DNA of 64,000 nt from Chitinophagaceae bacterium (GTDB lineage Bacteria; Bacteroidota; Bacteroidia; Chitinophagales; Chitinophagaceae), in the NCBI GenBank assembly GCA_019638625.1, contig JAHBTK010000008.1:124001-188000 (forward strand), given 5' to 3'. Positions 1 through 9,548 of the stretch are shown here, piece after piece (position 1 is the stretch's first letter; each line of letters begins with the position of its first letter). Under the pieces are notes generated by a model that was not told the origin of the DNA, did not search any database, and saw only the letters and a list, made by a program, of their open reading frames with translations. The position numbers were made by a program, and so were the translations under genes.

Positions 1-115
1 CAACTGTTTTAAAGGCATTGATGATCTCGGCAGACACATTCAGCGCCAGCAATGCTGTCAGCACCAAATACATCATATTGATCATCTTCTGCCGTGGCTC
101 TTTAGGTAGTGCCAT
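1..115 (-). CDS. gldM: GldM, N-terminal part (cut by window edge)
   Basis: GldM is the periplasm-spanning partner of GldL in the T9SS/gliding motor. Only the first 38 codons are inside the window, reading from ATG at 115 towards base 1. They give MALPKEPRQKMINMMYLVLT followed by a hydrophobic stretch and NVSAEIINAF, the highly conserved cytoplasmic start and single membrane helix of GldM. It begins 48 bases after the gldL stop in the same orientation, matching the usual gldK-gldL-gldM-gldN order. The remainder, including any gldN, lies outside the window. Confidence 0.95.
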   Translation of the reverse strand, partial: MALPKEPRQKMINMMYLVLTALLALNVSAEIINAFKTV

Positions 116-163
116 GATTTTTCAGGATTTAATGTGTTATTTACAAATAGTGTTTTTCAGCAA

Positions 164-928
164 TTATCTGCCCTGCATTGCAGCCAGCATGTTGCCATAT
201 ACATTGTTCAGGCTACCCAGGTTTTTAGCCAGCAGACCGATCTGCTCCTGTGCTTTCTTGGCATCTTCCACACTACCCTGCATACTTTGAGAAGCCTGCG
301 CCAGGTTGCTGTAGAAACCATTCATCGCTTTCAGGTGATTGTTGGTATCCTGTAACTCTAATTCGTAAACTGTATTTAAAGATGACAGGTTCTTGGTAAG
401 CACCTGCACCTGATCATGAAACTGTTTGCTGGTTTCAGCCGCATCATTAAAGCTTTTCGCTGTGTTGGCAGCGCCCGCATATGCTTCTTTTACCTGTATC
501 AGGGCCTGTGTGGCATCCTTGGTTTTGGCGGTGAAATCTGAAGTAACTGCTGTAACGTCAGCGATATCAGACATTTTTTCTACCGTTACACCCAGTTTGC
601 TGAAGTTATCGCCTAACCTCTGCAGGTTTGCAGGCGTAATAGAAGCATCCTGTAACATTTTATCCATTGAAGCCAATGCAGGGTTACCACCGGCAACACC
701 AACACCACCTTTAAGGGATTCGGCGATTTCTTTCATTTCACCACCGGGAGGAGGTAAGAATGCATAAATCAGGAAGATAACCGCTTCTGTAAGAAGACCA
801 ACAGTAAGCATGATGTCGGCAAAAGACTTGTGAAGGATTTTAGCCCATGCGCCGAAGATTACAACTGCAGCGCCTACGCACACCAGTACGTTAACGAGTC
901 TTTCTGTGGATTTGTTTGTGCCTGCCAT
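164..928 (-). CDS. gldL: GldL, T9SS/gliding inner-membrane motor protein
   Basis: GldL forms the cytoplasmic-membrane motor with GldM that powers type IX secretion and gliding. The 254-residue protein has two N-terminal membrane helices (about residues 10-30 and 36-58) with the family sequence GAWAKILHKSFADIMLTVGL between and into them, then PPPGGE. A long polar, probably coiled-coil cytoplasmic tail follows. An acidic residue in the second helix (LTEAVIF) fits the proton-channel role assigned to GldL. It lies between gldK (159 bases upstream) and gldM (48 bases downstream), all on the minus strand. Length and N-terminus match the family. Confidence 0.96.
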   Translation of the reverse strand: MAGTNKSTERLVNVLVCVGAAVVIFGAWAKILHKSFADIMLTVGLLTEAVIFLIYAFLPPPGGEMKEIAESLKGGVGVAGGNPALASMDKMLQDASITPANLQRLGDNFSKLGVTVEKMSDIADVTAVTSDFTAKTKDATQALIQVKEAYAGAANTAKSFNDAAETSKQFHDQVQVLTKNLSSLNTVYELELQDTNNHLKAMNGFYSNLAQASQSMQGSVEDAKKAQEQIGLLAKNLGSLNNVYGNMLAAMQGR

Positions 929-1087
929 AAAGAGAATTTTAGTTTTTTTTAATAGGGTTTTTCTGTTTTAGATTTCAAAAGGTAATGATCATACTATGCA
1001 TAGACCTATCAGTCCATAACAAAGCATAATTAGTTTTTGTATAGTTAATTTATTCGTTTCAGTTCCTGGATCGGTATCCGCGATTCA

Positions 1088-2374
1088 TTATTTTCCACGT
1101 TTTCCGGACGGTGGAAGGTCAATTACGCAACGGAAGCCGATATAAGACTTAGCAGTGTCCTGGTATTCGTAAGTACGGGCGCTTGTCTGAAGGAAGTATC
1201 CCACATCTTTCCAGCTTCCGCCTCTCAACACTTTTCTTTTCATACGCGGAGGATCACTGTCTTTCACATTCCAGCGAATATCCGGGTTCATATCGTGTTG
1301 AAAGTTGTAGGCTCCTTCGTAGAAGAAGGATGAGGTCCACTCTGCTACATTTCCTGCCATATTATATAATCCGAAGTCGTTTGGCCAATAAGCATCTGCA
1401 CGCACCGGGTATAAGCCGCCGTCTTCCGCATAGTTACCGCGTCCGGGCTTGAAGTTTGCCAGCAGGCATCCCTTCTTGTTTCTCAGGTAATAACCACCCC
1501 AGGGATAAGGCGCTTGTGAACGGCCGCCCCTGGCAGCATATTCCCACTCCGCTTCTGTCGGCAGCCGGAAGTCTGACTCCTGGGTCCTTTTCTCATTTTC
1601 AAGATAGCTGTTCAGGAATTTGGTTCTCCACTCACAGAACGCTACAGCCTGTTTCCAGTTAACGCCCACTACAGGATAGTTACCAAAAGCCGGGTGAGAA
1701 AAATATCTCTTGGACATCGGCTCGTTATAAGAATAGGAGAAATCCCTGATCCATACCAACGTGTCGGGGTATACGGGAACATCCTTTTTTACTATGAATT
1801 TAGACCGTACCTGGGAAGCGTTTTCCTTTTTAACCGCTTCCGAATAGTCAAAGGTTTCGGAATGATAGATCAGCTTATTGGCGTCTAATTCCTTTTTACC
1901 AAAAATACGGTTGTCAGGAGATACGATCATTGCATCCAACTGCTCCATTGTTTTGGGATCACCCCATTTAAGGGTCTGGATTTTTTTCCAGTCGAGACTA
2001 TTACCGTCTTTGGATTTGTATCCCAGTTTGTCACCGGCAATAGAGTCGCGTACCCAATATACAAACTGACGATATTCGTTGTTTGTAATTTCAGTAGCAT
2101 CCATCCAGAAACCGCTGATGGTAATTTGTCTGTTGCGGGAAGTAAACGCATAGTTTATATCCTCATCGCTGGGGCCCATATGGAAGGTTCCCTGGGGTAT
2201 ATAAACCATTCCGGGAGGCTTTGGCAAGGAGTACTTACCTCCCGGCGCTATACCATGTAACTGCCCCTTGAAATCAGGGGACTTGGAGGATTTGGACTTC
2301 TTACCACAACTTGCTGCAACCAGTGTAAGCACAGCAACGACAGTGAGGTTAAGTAACCGGCCTTTCATTTTCAT
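1088..2374 (-). CDS. gldK: GldK, T9SS outer-membrane lipoprotein
   Basis: GldK is an outer-membrane lipoprotein of the T9SS trans-envelope complex, forming a periplasmic ring with GldN. The 428-residue product starts with a lipoprotein signal ending in the lipobox VAASC (Cys about residue 23). It carries a formylglycine-generating-enzyme-like fold: YIPQGTFHMG near residue 60, FWMDATEITNNEYRQF, RLPTEAEWEYAARGG, NMAGNVAEWT and VLRGGSWKD towards the end. The FGE-like fold is non-catalytic in GldK proteins (family knowledge). It is first of the gldK-L-M series. A TAnnTTTG -7 box lies about 26 bases before the ATG; an in-frame ATG at 2368 is an alternative start. Confidence 0.95.
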   Translation of the reverse strand: MKMKGRLLNLTVVAVLTLVAASCGKKSKSSKSPDFKGQLHGIAPGGKYSLPKPPGMVYIPQGTFHMGPSDEDINYAFTSRNRQITISGFWMDATEITNNEYRQFVYWVRDSIAGDKLGYKSKDGNSLDWKKIQTLKWGDPKTMEQLDAMIVSPDNRIFGKKELDANKLIYHSETFDYSEAVKKENASQVRSKFIVKKDVPVYPDTLVWIRDFSYSYNEPMSKRYFSHPAFGNYPVVGVNWKQAVAFCEWRTKFLNSYLENEKRTQESDFRLPTEAEWEYAARGGRSQAPYPWGGYYLRNKKGCLLANFKPGRGNYAEDGGLYPVRADAYWPNDFGLYNMAGNVAEWTSSFFYEGAYNFQHDMNPDIRWNVKDSDPPRMKRKVLRGGSWKDVGYFLQTSARTYEYQDTAKSYIGFRCVIDLPPSGKRGK

Positions 2375-2399
2375 AATAATAGCTTAAAGGGTATATGGA

Positions 2400-2407
2400 C
2401 AAATATA
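2400..2407 (-). promoter_or_regulatory. -7 promoter box for gldK
   Basis: Read on the minus strand this is TATATTTG, a perfect match to the Bacteroidota -7 consensus TAnnTTTG, about 26 bases upstream of the gldK ATG. The nearest TTG for a -33 element is 25 bases further upstream, slightly beyond the usual 17-23 base spacing, so the -33 half is weak. Confidence 0.45.
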
Positions 2408-2544
2408 AACGAATTATTGAATTATCATTTATCAATTGCTAATATTAAACTTTTTTTAGCTTATCGGAATAGATGTCCTCAAACATGGATAATAAACGGC
2501 ACTGCTTAGCAGATATTGTGTTTTTTTTATCAGGGAGAACCTCT

Positions 2545-4581
2545 TTATCTGCCCATCAGTTCGAATAATTGTAAAGCGCTGGTTACAGGTTTTTTACAGG
2601 AATAGCCCCTGCATAAATAGATGTTGGTCTTACCATCTGTCAACCTGTTTTTCAATAAGGGAAAAAAAGAATTATTATCGCCTGATGACTGTAAAACGCT
2701 GTCTGGGAGATACTTTGCCAGTATATCCGCCAATATTTCCCGATACCTGCTACCCACTACCGCTATCTCATTTTGCCCATGGACAATGCCTGTCAGTATA
2801 CAGGCCCATTTTCCGAAAGAAGTTGGGTAACGGCTTGTGATCTGTACAACTGCCCCTGCCATTTTTTCACTTATCAACAACCACTCATTATTATCAAAAA
2901 TCAACGACAGGTATCGCAAATTTAGGGCCATAGTTGAGTTGCCTGAAGGCGTGGCGCCATCATATATCTCTTTTGACCTGAGGATTACATCCTTTTGCCC
3001 TTTATGGGTGTAATAAAACAGGCCGGTAACCTCATCATAAAAATTAGCTAATGTTATTTCCGTCAGGTCTTTTGCCTGCAGCAAATACTGTTGATTGCCG
3101 GTAATCTCCTGCAAACGTATCAAAGCCTCTATAAGGCAGGCATAATCGTCCAGGAACGCAGGGTTGGAAGCAACCCCGTCTTTATACCCGTGCTTCCAGG
3201 CGCCGCCTGCAAAGAATGCCGAAAAGATGAATTGCATATTTCTTTCCGCCGTCTTCCGGTACATTTCCTCCCCCGTAGCGGCAAAAGCCCTGCTGTAAGC
3301 TGTATTCATCATGGCATTCCAACCCAGCAGTATCTTATCATCCAGCAGCGGACGGGTCCTTTTATTCCGCTCGGCCAGCAAACGATTTTTATTTTTTTCT
3401 AATATGTCTTTCAGTGCTTCTTTACACATGGCCGCCTCCCCGGCAAATTCCGCCACCGGTTTCCTCACATTTAATATATTATGATGTTCCCAGTTGCCCT
3501 GTTCGGTCACATCGTAAAACCGGCAGAAGAGAGCAGCATCTTCCCCCAGCACCGCTTCGATCTCCTTTTTACTCCATATATAGTATTTACCCTCCACCCC
3601 TTCACTGTCCGCATCCAGCGCCGAATAAAACCCGCCTTCAGGACTCATCATCTCCCTTTGCACAAAACTGAATGTGTGTGCAATAGTATCCTTATACAGC
3701 TCGTCCTGCGTTATCTTCCAGGCATCGCATAACACCTGCAGCAGCAATGCATTATCATACAACATCTTTTCAAAGTGCGGAACCAGCCATTCTCCATCAG
3801 TTGAATACCGGGCAAATCCACCTCCCAACTGGTCATATATCCCCCCGTCGATCATTTTATCGAGGCTTAGCAACGCCTGTTTCAACGCATCTGTGTTGCC
3901 GGTATAATAATGGTACTTCAACAGGTATTGAATTACAAAAGGCTGGGGAAATTTGGGGGCATTGCCAAAACCACCATACCGGGTGTCTGCAGACTGCATG
4001 ATGTTATTAAAAACAGTATCCAATGTCTCCCGGGTGGCCCGGCTCTGCTCAGAACCGCTCAATCCGAAGTTAGCGGACTCGGTCAATTGGCTCGTCAGCT
4101 TTTGAGCGCTTTCTTCCAGTTTATCGCGTCTTTCATGAAAAGCCTCCGCCACTCCCATCAGCACCTGTTGCCAGGAAGGACGATTGTACATAGGTTTGGG
4201 CGGAAAATAAGTGCCTCCGTAAAAGGGCATCTTCCCGGGTGTTAAAAATACATTCAGCGGCCACCCTCCCGAGCCGGTCAGCGTCTGAACCGCATTCATA
4301 TATATATGGTCAAGGTCCGGGCGTTCTTCCCGGTCTATTTTAATATTGATGAAGTGTTTGTTCATGAAAGCCGCCGTGTCTTCATCTTCAAAACTCTCTC
4401 TTTCCATCACATGACACCAATGGCAGGCCGCATAACCAATACTTACCAGTATGGGCTTATCTTCCGCTATAGCTTTTTGGAGGGCTGTTTCTCCCCAGGG
4501 ATACCATTGCACCGGGTTATGGGCATGCTGCAACAGGTAAGGGCTTGTTTCATGAACAAGATGGTTGGAAAAAGCTGTCAT
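2545..4581 (-). CDS. DUF255 thioredoxin-domain protein (YyaL/SPATA20 family)
   Basis: A cytosolic 678-residue protein of the YyaL/SPATA20 family. The N-terminal DUF255 thioredoxin-like domain has the signature HNPVQWYPW, then GYAACHWCHVMERESFED with a CxxC pair at about residues 53-56, and GGWPLNVFLTP. An (alpha/alpha)6-barrel-like region resembling N-acylglucosamine epimerases follows (GGFGNAPKFP, HFEKMLYDNALL, DADSEG). The biochemical role of the family is not settled. The gene starts 19 bases after the hemD stop and is the last member of the BamA/TamA-DUF4271-hemD run, so it is probably co-transcribed with them. Length is normal for the family. Confidence 0.88.
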   Translation of the reverse strand: MTAFSNHLVHETSPYLLQHAHNPVQWYPWGETALQKAIAEDKPILVSIGYAACHWCHVMERESFEDEDTAAFMNKHFINIKIDREERPDLDHIYMNAVQTLTGSGGWPLNVFLTPGKMPFYGGTYFPPKPMYNRPSWQQVLMGVAEAFHERRDKLEESAQKLTSQLTESANFGLSGSEQSRATRETLDTVFNNIMQSADTRYGGFGNAPKFPQPFVIQYLLKYHYYTGNTDALKQALLSLDKMIDGGIYDQLGGGFARYSTDGEWLVPHFEKMLYDNALLLQVLCDAWKITQDELYKDTIAHTFSFVQREMMSPEGGFYSALDADSEGVEGKYYIWSKKEIEAVLGEDAALFCRFYDVTEQGNWEHHNILNVRKPVAEFAGEAAMCKEALKDILEKNKNRLLAERNKRTRPLLDDKILLGWNAMMNTAYSRAFAATGEEMYRKTAERNMQFIFSAFFAGGAWKHGYKDGVASNPAFLDDYACLIEALIRLQEITGNQQYLLQAKDLTEITLANFYDEVTGLFYYTHKGQKDVILRSKEIYDGATPSGNSTMALNLRYLSLIFDNNEWLLISEKMAGAVVQITSRYPTSFGKWACILTGIVHGQNEIAVVGSRYREILADILAKYLPDSVLQSSGDNNSFFPLLKNRLTDGKTNIYLCRGYSCKKPVTSALQLFELMGR

Positions 4582-4600
4582 GCAGCAAAGGTCGCAGATT

Positions 4601-5389
4601 TTATTTCTTCAGCCCGCTGAAATATTTCTCGAGAGCGGCCACCATGGAAGGGGTTTCCGGCGCCGGCGCCTTAATATGCAAGGTCAACCCGGCATCTTCT
4701 ACGGCTTTAAATGTATTGATGCCAAACGCTCCTATTTTGGTCCCGTTCTGTTCATAAGTGGGATAGTTCTCCAGCAAACTCCTCACCCCGCTGGGCGTGA
4801 AAAAACAAATGATATCAAACTCCGACCGGGAGAGTACAGACTTCACATCATTGCTGATGGTCTTGTACATAAAAGGCGTGTCAAATTCACACTTGTTGCA
4901 TTTGAGCCAGTTCACTATCTCGTTGTCCTGCTGGTTCTCCGAACAGGGGTAGAGGAACTTCTCATTTTCCTTGTGTTTATTAATGACTTCAAACAGGCTT
5001 TTGTTGGTGCCATCCGCACCGTAAAACACCTTGCGCTTTCTGTACAGAATAAATTTTTGAAGATACAGGGCAACCGCTTCGGTAATGCAGAAATATTTTG
5101 TATCCTGGGAGATCGTGATCTTCAGTTCCTCGCAGGTACGAAAAAAATGATCTATACCATGCCGGCTGGTAAACACTACCGCACTATACGATGGGATATC
5201 AATTTTTTGTTTCCTGAAATCTTTGGCTGCAATTCCCTCCAGAAGAATAAATGGAAAAAATTCCAGATCCACCCCATGTTTCCTGGCAAGCTCGAAGTAT
5301 GGGGATTTGTCCGACTCCGGACGAGGTTGGGTAATGAGAATCTTTTTGTTGCTTAACGCACTCATTCGGTTTCCTGCCATTTTATCCAA
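4601..5389 (-). CDS. hemD: uroporphyrinogen-III synthase
   Basis: Predicted to cyclise hydroxymethylbilane with ring-D inversion to uroporphyrinogen III in heme synthesis. The family is very divergent. The call rests on the two-lobe pattern KKILITQPRPE at the start, YSAVVFTSRHGIDHFF near residue 95, and FDIICFFTPSGVRSL with IGAFGINTFKAVEDAG in the second lobe. Its position next to a DUF4271 membrane gene, a recurrent Bacteroidota pairing, supports it. ATG at 5389 is used; ATGs at 5380 and 5365 are alternatives, the last giving the most family-like N-terminus. The stop is 19 bases from the following DUF255 gene. hemW nearby is related only by pathway history, not by operon. Confidence 0.82.
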   Translation of the reverse strand: MDKMAGNRMSALSNKKILITQPRPESDKSPYFELARKHGVDLEFFPFILLEGIAAKDFRKQKIDIPSYSAVVFTSRHGIDHFFRTCEELKITISQDTKYFCITEAVALYLQKFILYRKRKVFYGADGTNKSLFEVINKHKENEKFLYPCSENQQDNEIVNWLKCNKCEFDTPFMYKTISNDVKSVLSRSEFDIICFFTPSGVRSLLENYPTYEQNGTKIGAFGINTFKAVEDAGLTLHIKAPAPETPSMVAALEKYFSGLKK

Positions 5390-5435
5390 TTTTCAATATA
5401 TGTTTATCTTTAGTTGGCAATAATGGTCTGCAAAT

Positions 5436-6554
5436 TTACGAACTTCTTTCAAACAATTGCATTAAGCTGCGGTAAATCAGCAATACAGGTATAATTTCAA
5501 ATCCGCATACGAATAAAACCAAATGTAAAAGGCTAATTTTTAGCTCACTACGCAAACCAGTAAAAGTTAACGTATAACGGTAAAGGAATAAAATAATAAC
5601 TAAAATTAACGATATGGTGAATGCGATCTCCTGTAAGTGAGGGTCTGAAAAGGCCAGGACCAGCACAAAGGGGATCAACAACACCGCTAACACCTTATTG
5701 ATAAGAAATACGATAAACATATAGGTACCGGCTATCTCAGAACGGCCAAACATCCACCCTGTGAGCTTAAATATCAGGTACTTTCCACTGTATAACAGCA
5801 ATATGCTGAGAACGCAAAACGCATATAAAAGCAGGAGGTTATCAATACCGGGTCTTAAATAGAGGATGACAAGACAGGCAAACAAACCTGTACTGAACAC
5901 AAAGAAGATATTAAACACCAGGGTTGTCATGCCTGCTTCCTGCAGGTGATCACGTGTTTGCAACTGCCTGAAAGCGGGCCTCCAGAACGCATTGAACAAA
6001 TCCTGGAAATATTTGGGGAACCCCATTCTTAAAACCGCGAGAAAGATCAGCAGCCCGCACATAAGGTAAAACTGCATGTCTTTACCGGGAGGATCAAACA
6101 ACTGCGAGGGCATACTCAACGGTTCCTTTGCGGTATCGAAATAAGGGTGTTCGCTGATATATGCAGAAACATATTCTCCATATACCCGGGAAGGCGCTGC
6201 CGGTACAGGAACGGCGGCTATACTATCTGCATTTTTCAGGCTGTCGGCGGCACTTGCCACAACCGTCCTGATGCTATCGGCTGGCCTGATAGGTTTGATG
6301 GAATCCGGTTTAGCCGCGGGCCGGCGAACCGGCGGTTGGGGTGCGGCTAATGCCGTATCGGGCAGGGGAATAACAAGATTTATTTTAGGTGTGTCTATGC
6401 TGATAATAGTGGTATCGGTTTTTACCGTCCCCGTATCTTCCTGTGCGTTTACCCACACCACTGCAAAGCACAAAACAACGAATAATACAATTTTTTTCAA
6501 ACCATACCGGATTTTACAATGCAAAATTATCTGAATACTACCACTATAACTCAT
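5436..6554 (-). CDS. DUF4271 membrane protein
   Basis: A membrane protein of the DUF4271 family, which occurs almost only in Bacteroidota next to hemD. The N-terminal third is a proline/alanine/aspartate-rich exported segment (repeats such as AAPQPPVRRP). From about residue 158 the protein has roughly six hydrophobic helices. The function is unknown. The true start may be TTG at 6500: translation from there begins KKIVLFVVLCFAVVWVNAQ, a clean signal peptide, while the 18 residues before it look untranslated. The ATG at 6554 is given because it is a standard codon. The upstream BamA/TamA-like gene ends 17 bases before 6554, and hemD follows after 46 bases. Confidence 0.82.
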   Translation of the reverse strand: MSYSGSIQIILHCKIRYGLKKIVLFVVLCFAVVWVNAQEDTGTVKTDTTIISIDTPKINLVIPLPDTALAAPQPPVRRPAAKPDSIKPIRPADSIRTVVASAADSLKNADSIAAVPVPAAPSRVYGEYVSAYISEHPYFDTAKEPLSMPSQLFDPPGKDMQFYLMCGLLIFLAVLRMGFPKYFQDLFNAFWRPAFRQLQTRDHLQEAGMTTLVFNIFFVFSTGLFACLVILYLRPGIDNLLLLYAFCVLSILLLYSGKYLIFKLTGWMFGRSEIAGTYMFIVFLINKVLAVLLIPFVLVLAFSDPHLQEIAFTISLILVIILFLYRYTLTFTGLRSELKISLLHLVLFVCGFEIIPVLLIYRSLMQLFERSS

Positions 6555-6571
6555 CCGGGTAATATTATATT

Positions 6572-8377
6572 TTAAAAGAGGCTCACTAATCCAAAATGTA
6601 TTTTAGCCTGCCGGAAATTCAATGGAATATCTTCTCTTTTACCAACCGCATAACTGAGATTAAAAATGCCTGCCCTGGTTTCAAACGCCATTCCTGCTCC
6701 AAACCCCAGGTAATTGCCTGCCCTGCCTGTGGATTGATAGGACTTACTGCTCACTCTTGCGCCGTCCACAAACCCGAAAAAGTAGGAGTTCAGCCCCATA
6801 AAATACCGGTATTCGGCCGTGATCACCCCATAAGCGTTCGCAAAAATGCTTTCCTCATCAAACCCTCTCAGCAATTTATATCCCCCGATCTGGAACATTT
6901 CATTTCTGAAAACTTCGGGGCTGTATATCCAGCCGCCGGTAACGGCTGTTTTTACAACAGATTGTTTTCCGGTACTGATATAATAAGCCCCCGCAACATT
7001 CAACCTCATTACATAGGTACGTAACCTTATGGTATCGTATAGAGAAGAAAAATCAAAATCGTTACCACCGGCGTCCTTCGTCAGGCCCATAATGGCATTA
7101 TTCTGCCTGATCCGCCTTAACCCGGCAGCAGTGGTTACATCAAAATCAAATCCCCTGCGGGGGTTAAACCTGTAGTCGGTACTTATATAGCGATAATTAA
7201 GCCCGAGGTTGGTGGTGCTTACATCTACGAACGAGGGTAACCTGCGGGTTACTTTTATAACAGCGGTATCTACCCCGGCCGGTAATACATTCGTGAAAAA
7301 GGTCTGTATAAATACCTTTGCCGTTTGCCGGGCGGAAGAAAAGTATTGTACACCAAACTGTGCATTCAGATTCAAAAAAGAAGAGTCTTTTTTCAGAAGG
7401 TCGAAATTGAAGTCGATACCGAACGGTGTTTTAAAGATATAGGGTTGTTCGTATAACAAATGCAAACGGGGCGACTTCACCTGTATTTGCTGCCAGTTAA
7501 CGCCGATCGTTTCACCCGTTCCCAACGCGTTTTTCAGGTTGATATTCGCTTCCCCGGTAAGTTGCATTTTTGTTCTTCCCGGTTCGCCCGTAGCCGGAAG
7601 AAACCCCAGTATCACATCTGCCTGACTGCTTTTTTTGGGATCGAGATAAAGGTTCAAAATAGAACCCGTTCCCAGCATGGAAATATCCCAGGGCTGTGTT
7701 TCCTTCAGGTAAGGCAGCTCCAGCAAACGCCGGCTCACGGTCTGCAATTTCGATTTTTTATAAGACGATCCATCTGCAATGCCGAGGTACTGTTGCAAAA
7801 AATAGTTGGATATCCTGGCCTTTCCATACACCCGTATGCTGTCTATTTTATAAGCCGGTCCTTTAATGGTTACAAGCTTTGCATGTACTTTATCATCTTC
7901 AATCGTCAGGCTGTCCAGGCGTACCTGCGCAAATGGATGTCCATTATTCTCAAAATACTCCAGCAAACGTTCCTGCCAGTAACCGAGTTTCTTAAAATCG
8001 ACGGGCGCTGCCCTGAAGGCCTTCTCGCTCCACCCCGCTGCAGAAAGCGCTTTTTTATCGGCGCTATCCGTGTTGATCTCCACCCACTGATAACGTTTAC
8101 CGGCATAAATCCAGGCGGTTGCATAAGCGGAGTCATACCAAACGCTGTCTACCGACGCGGTTATATATCCTTTGGATTGCAGAAGCGGAACCACTTCGTT
8201 TATATACCTGGTGCAGGGCTCTTTACCAGCGAAAGAAGTCTGAAGACCTGTTGATTCCGCCGTGAAGCTGGTATCTTTGCCGGTAAAAACATACCTTAAT
8301 TCGTATTTTTGCTGAGCACTTACTGATAATGAAAGCCCCCAGCAAAACAATCCGAAAAAGCAGTATAGCCTACTCAT
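6572..8377 (-). CDS. BamA/TamA-family outer-membrane protein
   Basis: An Omp85-superfamily beta-barrel protein of 601 residues from the chosen start. It has a signal peptide (MSRLYCFFGLFCWGLSLSVS then AQQ), a POTRA-like periplasmic part at about residues 20-230 (KAKLVTIKGPAYKIDSIRVYG) and a C-terminal barrel with the Omp85 features GYKLLRGFDEESI and LGFGAGMAFETRAGIFNLSYA. The final LVSLF resembles an outer-membrane C-terminal strand. Compared with BamA it is short, so a TamA-like or specialised role is more likely (inference). ATG 8377 is preferred over ATG 8398 because it starts the signal peptide and a -7 promoter box lies between the two. It is divergent from hemW and first gene of a four-gene run. 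Confidence 0.86.
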   Translation of the reverse strand: MSRLYCFFGLFCWGLSLSVSAQQKYELRYVFTGKDTSFTAESTGLQTSFAGKEPCTRYINEVVPLLQSKGYITASVDSVWYDSAYATAWIYAGKRYQWVEINTDSADKKALSAAGWSEKAFRAAPVDFKKLGYWQERLLEYFENNGHPFAQVRLDSLTIEDDKVHAKLVTIKGPAYKIDSIRVYGKARISNYFLQQYLGIADGSSYKKSKLQTVSRRLLELPYLKETQPWDISMLGTGSILNLYLDPKKSSQADVILGFLPATGEPGRTKMQLTGEANINLKNALGTGETIGVNWQQIQVKSPRLHLLYEQPYIFKTPFGIDFNFDLLKKDSSFLNLNAQFGVQYFSSARQTAKVFIQTFFTNVLPAGVDTAVIKVTRRLPSFVDVSTTNLGLNYRYISTDYRFNPRRGFDFDVTTAAGLRRIRQNNAIMGLTKDAGGNDFDFSSLYDTIRLRTYVMRLNVAGAYYISTGKQSVVKTAVTGGWIYSPEVFRNEMFQIGGYKLLRGFDEESIFANAYGVITAEYRYFMGLNSYFFGFVDGARVSSKSYQSTGRAGNYLGFGAGMAFETRAGIFNLSYAVGKREDIPLNFRQAKIHFGLVSLF

Positions 8378-8383
8378 TATCAA

Positions 8384-8391
8384 CAAATCTA
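8384..8391 (-). promoter_or_regulatory. -7 promoter box for the BamA/TamA-like gene
   Basis: The minus strand reads TAGATTTG, a perfect TAnnTTTG, with a TTG 23 bases upstream (at the upper end of the 17-23 range). The expected transcription start falls only a base or so before ATG 8377, which would make the mRNA essentially leaderless and excludes the ATG at 8398. Confidence 0.45.
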
Positions 8392-8420
8392 ATAGCATAA
8401 TTTAAAAAAACGTACAACTT

Positions 8421-9548
8421 TTGGCTGGTATTTACATTCATATTCCTTTCTGCAAACAAGCCTGTGTGTACTGCAATTTTCATTTTTCCACCTCTCTAAA
8501 GCAGAAAAACGATTTAATATCCGCTTTATTGAAGGAAATTGAGCTGACAAGTTTATTTGAAGAAAATCCGCCTGTAGAAACGATTTACCTGGGCGGAGGA
8601 ACACCCAGCATCCTGGATGAAAACGAACTGACCGCCATCTTTAACGCCCTGTTCAAAAAGTTCCATATAAAAGATGCTGTTGAAGTCACCCTGGAAGCCA
8701 ACCCCGATGATATCCATCTCCCTCAATTGCTTACCTGGAAAAAAGCAGGCATCAACAGGCTGAGTATCGGTATTCAGTCTTTTTATGAGCGCGACCTGCA
8801 ATGGATGAAACGAGCCCACAACGCACAACAGGCAGGCGAGAGTCTCGTCCTAGCACATCAGGCAGGATTTGAAAATATCAGTGTTGATTTAATTTACGGG
8901 ATACCGGGACTGACTGACCAGGAGTGGCAGGAAAATGTCTTCAAACTGGTAGCAATGGGTGTACCGCATATCAGCAGTTATGCACTCACTGTAGAGCCTT
9001 CCACCGCATTGCATCATTTGGTTAATAAAAAAAAGCAGCCTGATGTTGACACGGAGCAACAATCCCGCCAGTTCCTGCAGCTTATTCAATGGCTGACCGG
9101 CAACGGTTATGAACATTACGAGATCTCAAATTTTTCCCTCCCGGGAAAAAGAAGCCGGCACAACAGTTCCTACTGGCAGGGAAAGCCGTATTACGGGCTT
9201 GGCCCATCCGCCCATTCCTTTGATGGAATCAATATCCGCTACTGGAACATTGCCAACAACAGCGTTTACATCCGCTCCCTCCATAAAAACATGATTCCCT
9301 TCGAAAAGGAAATACTGACGCCCACGCAACGCGTAAATGAATACATCATGACCGCCCTGCGTACATCAGAAGGTATCAACCTCCAACTGGTAGAAGAAAA
9401 ATTCGGGACGGAGCTTAAAAATAAAATCACCTGGCAGGCAGCCCGCTTTGACGCAACCAAGCTCATCTTACAGAACGATTTTCTGAAACTGACAGATGAG
9501 GGAAAACTGTTTGCCGACGGAATTGCGGCGGATATGTTCCAGGACTAA
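8421..9548 (+). CDS. hemW: HemW-like radical SAM protein
   Basis: HemW is a radical-SAM heme chaperone related to oxygen-independent coproporphyrinogen oxidase. The 375-residue protein begins MAGIYIHIPF and continues with the 4Fe-4S cluster motif C11-KQA-C15-VY-C18. YLGGGTPSIL and the SAM-binding pattern VTLEANPDD follow, with IGIQSF and a C-terminal HemN-like region (HYEISNFS). The start codon is TTG: the frame has a stop 18 bases upstream, no ATG or GTG occurs between, and the family N-terminus begins exactly here. It lacks the extra N-terminal cysteine region of true HemN, which favours HemW. It is divergent from the BamA/TamA-like gene; its last four bases overlap the clpS stop. Confidence 0.92.
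   Translation: MAGIYIHIPFCKQACVYCNFHFSTSLKQKNDLISALLKEIELTSLFEENPPVETIYLGGGTPSILDENELTAIFNALFKKFHIKDAVEVTLEANPDDIHLPQLLTWKKAGINRLSIGIQSFYERDLQWMKRAHNAQQAGESLVLAHQAGFENISVDLIYGIPGLTDQEWQENVFKLVAMGVPHISSYALTVEPSTALHHLVNKKKQPDVDTEQQSRQFLQLIQWLTGNGYEHYEISNFSLPGKRSRHNSSYWQGKPYYGLGPSAHSFDGINIRYWNIANNSVYIRSLHKNMIPFEKEILTPTQRVNEYIMTALRTSEGINLQLVEEKFGTELKNKITWQAARFDATKLILQNDFLKLTDEGKLFADGIAADMFQD

Noticed and set aside
4565..5356. Long plus-strand open frame (263 codons)
   Set aside because: It is the antisense shadow of hemD, whose minus-strand frame has family motifs and operon context.
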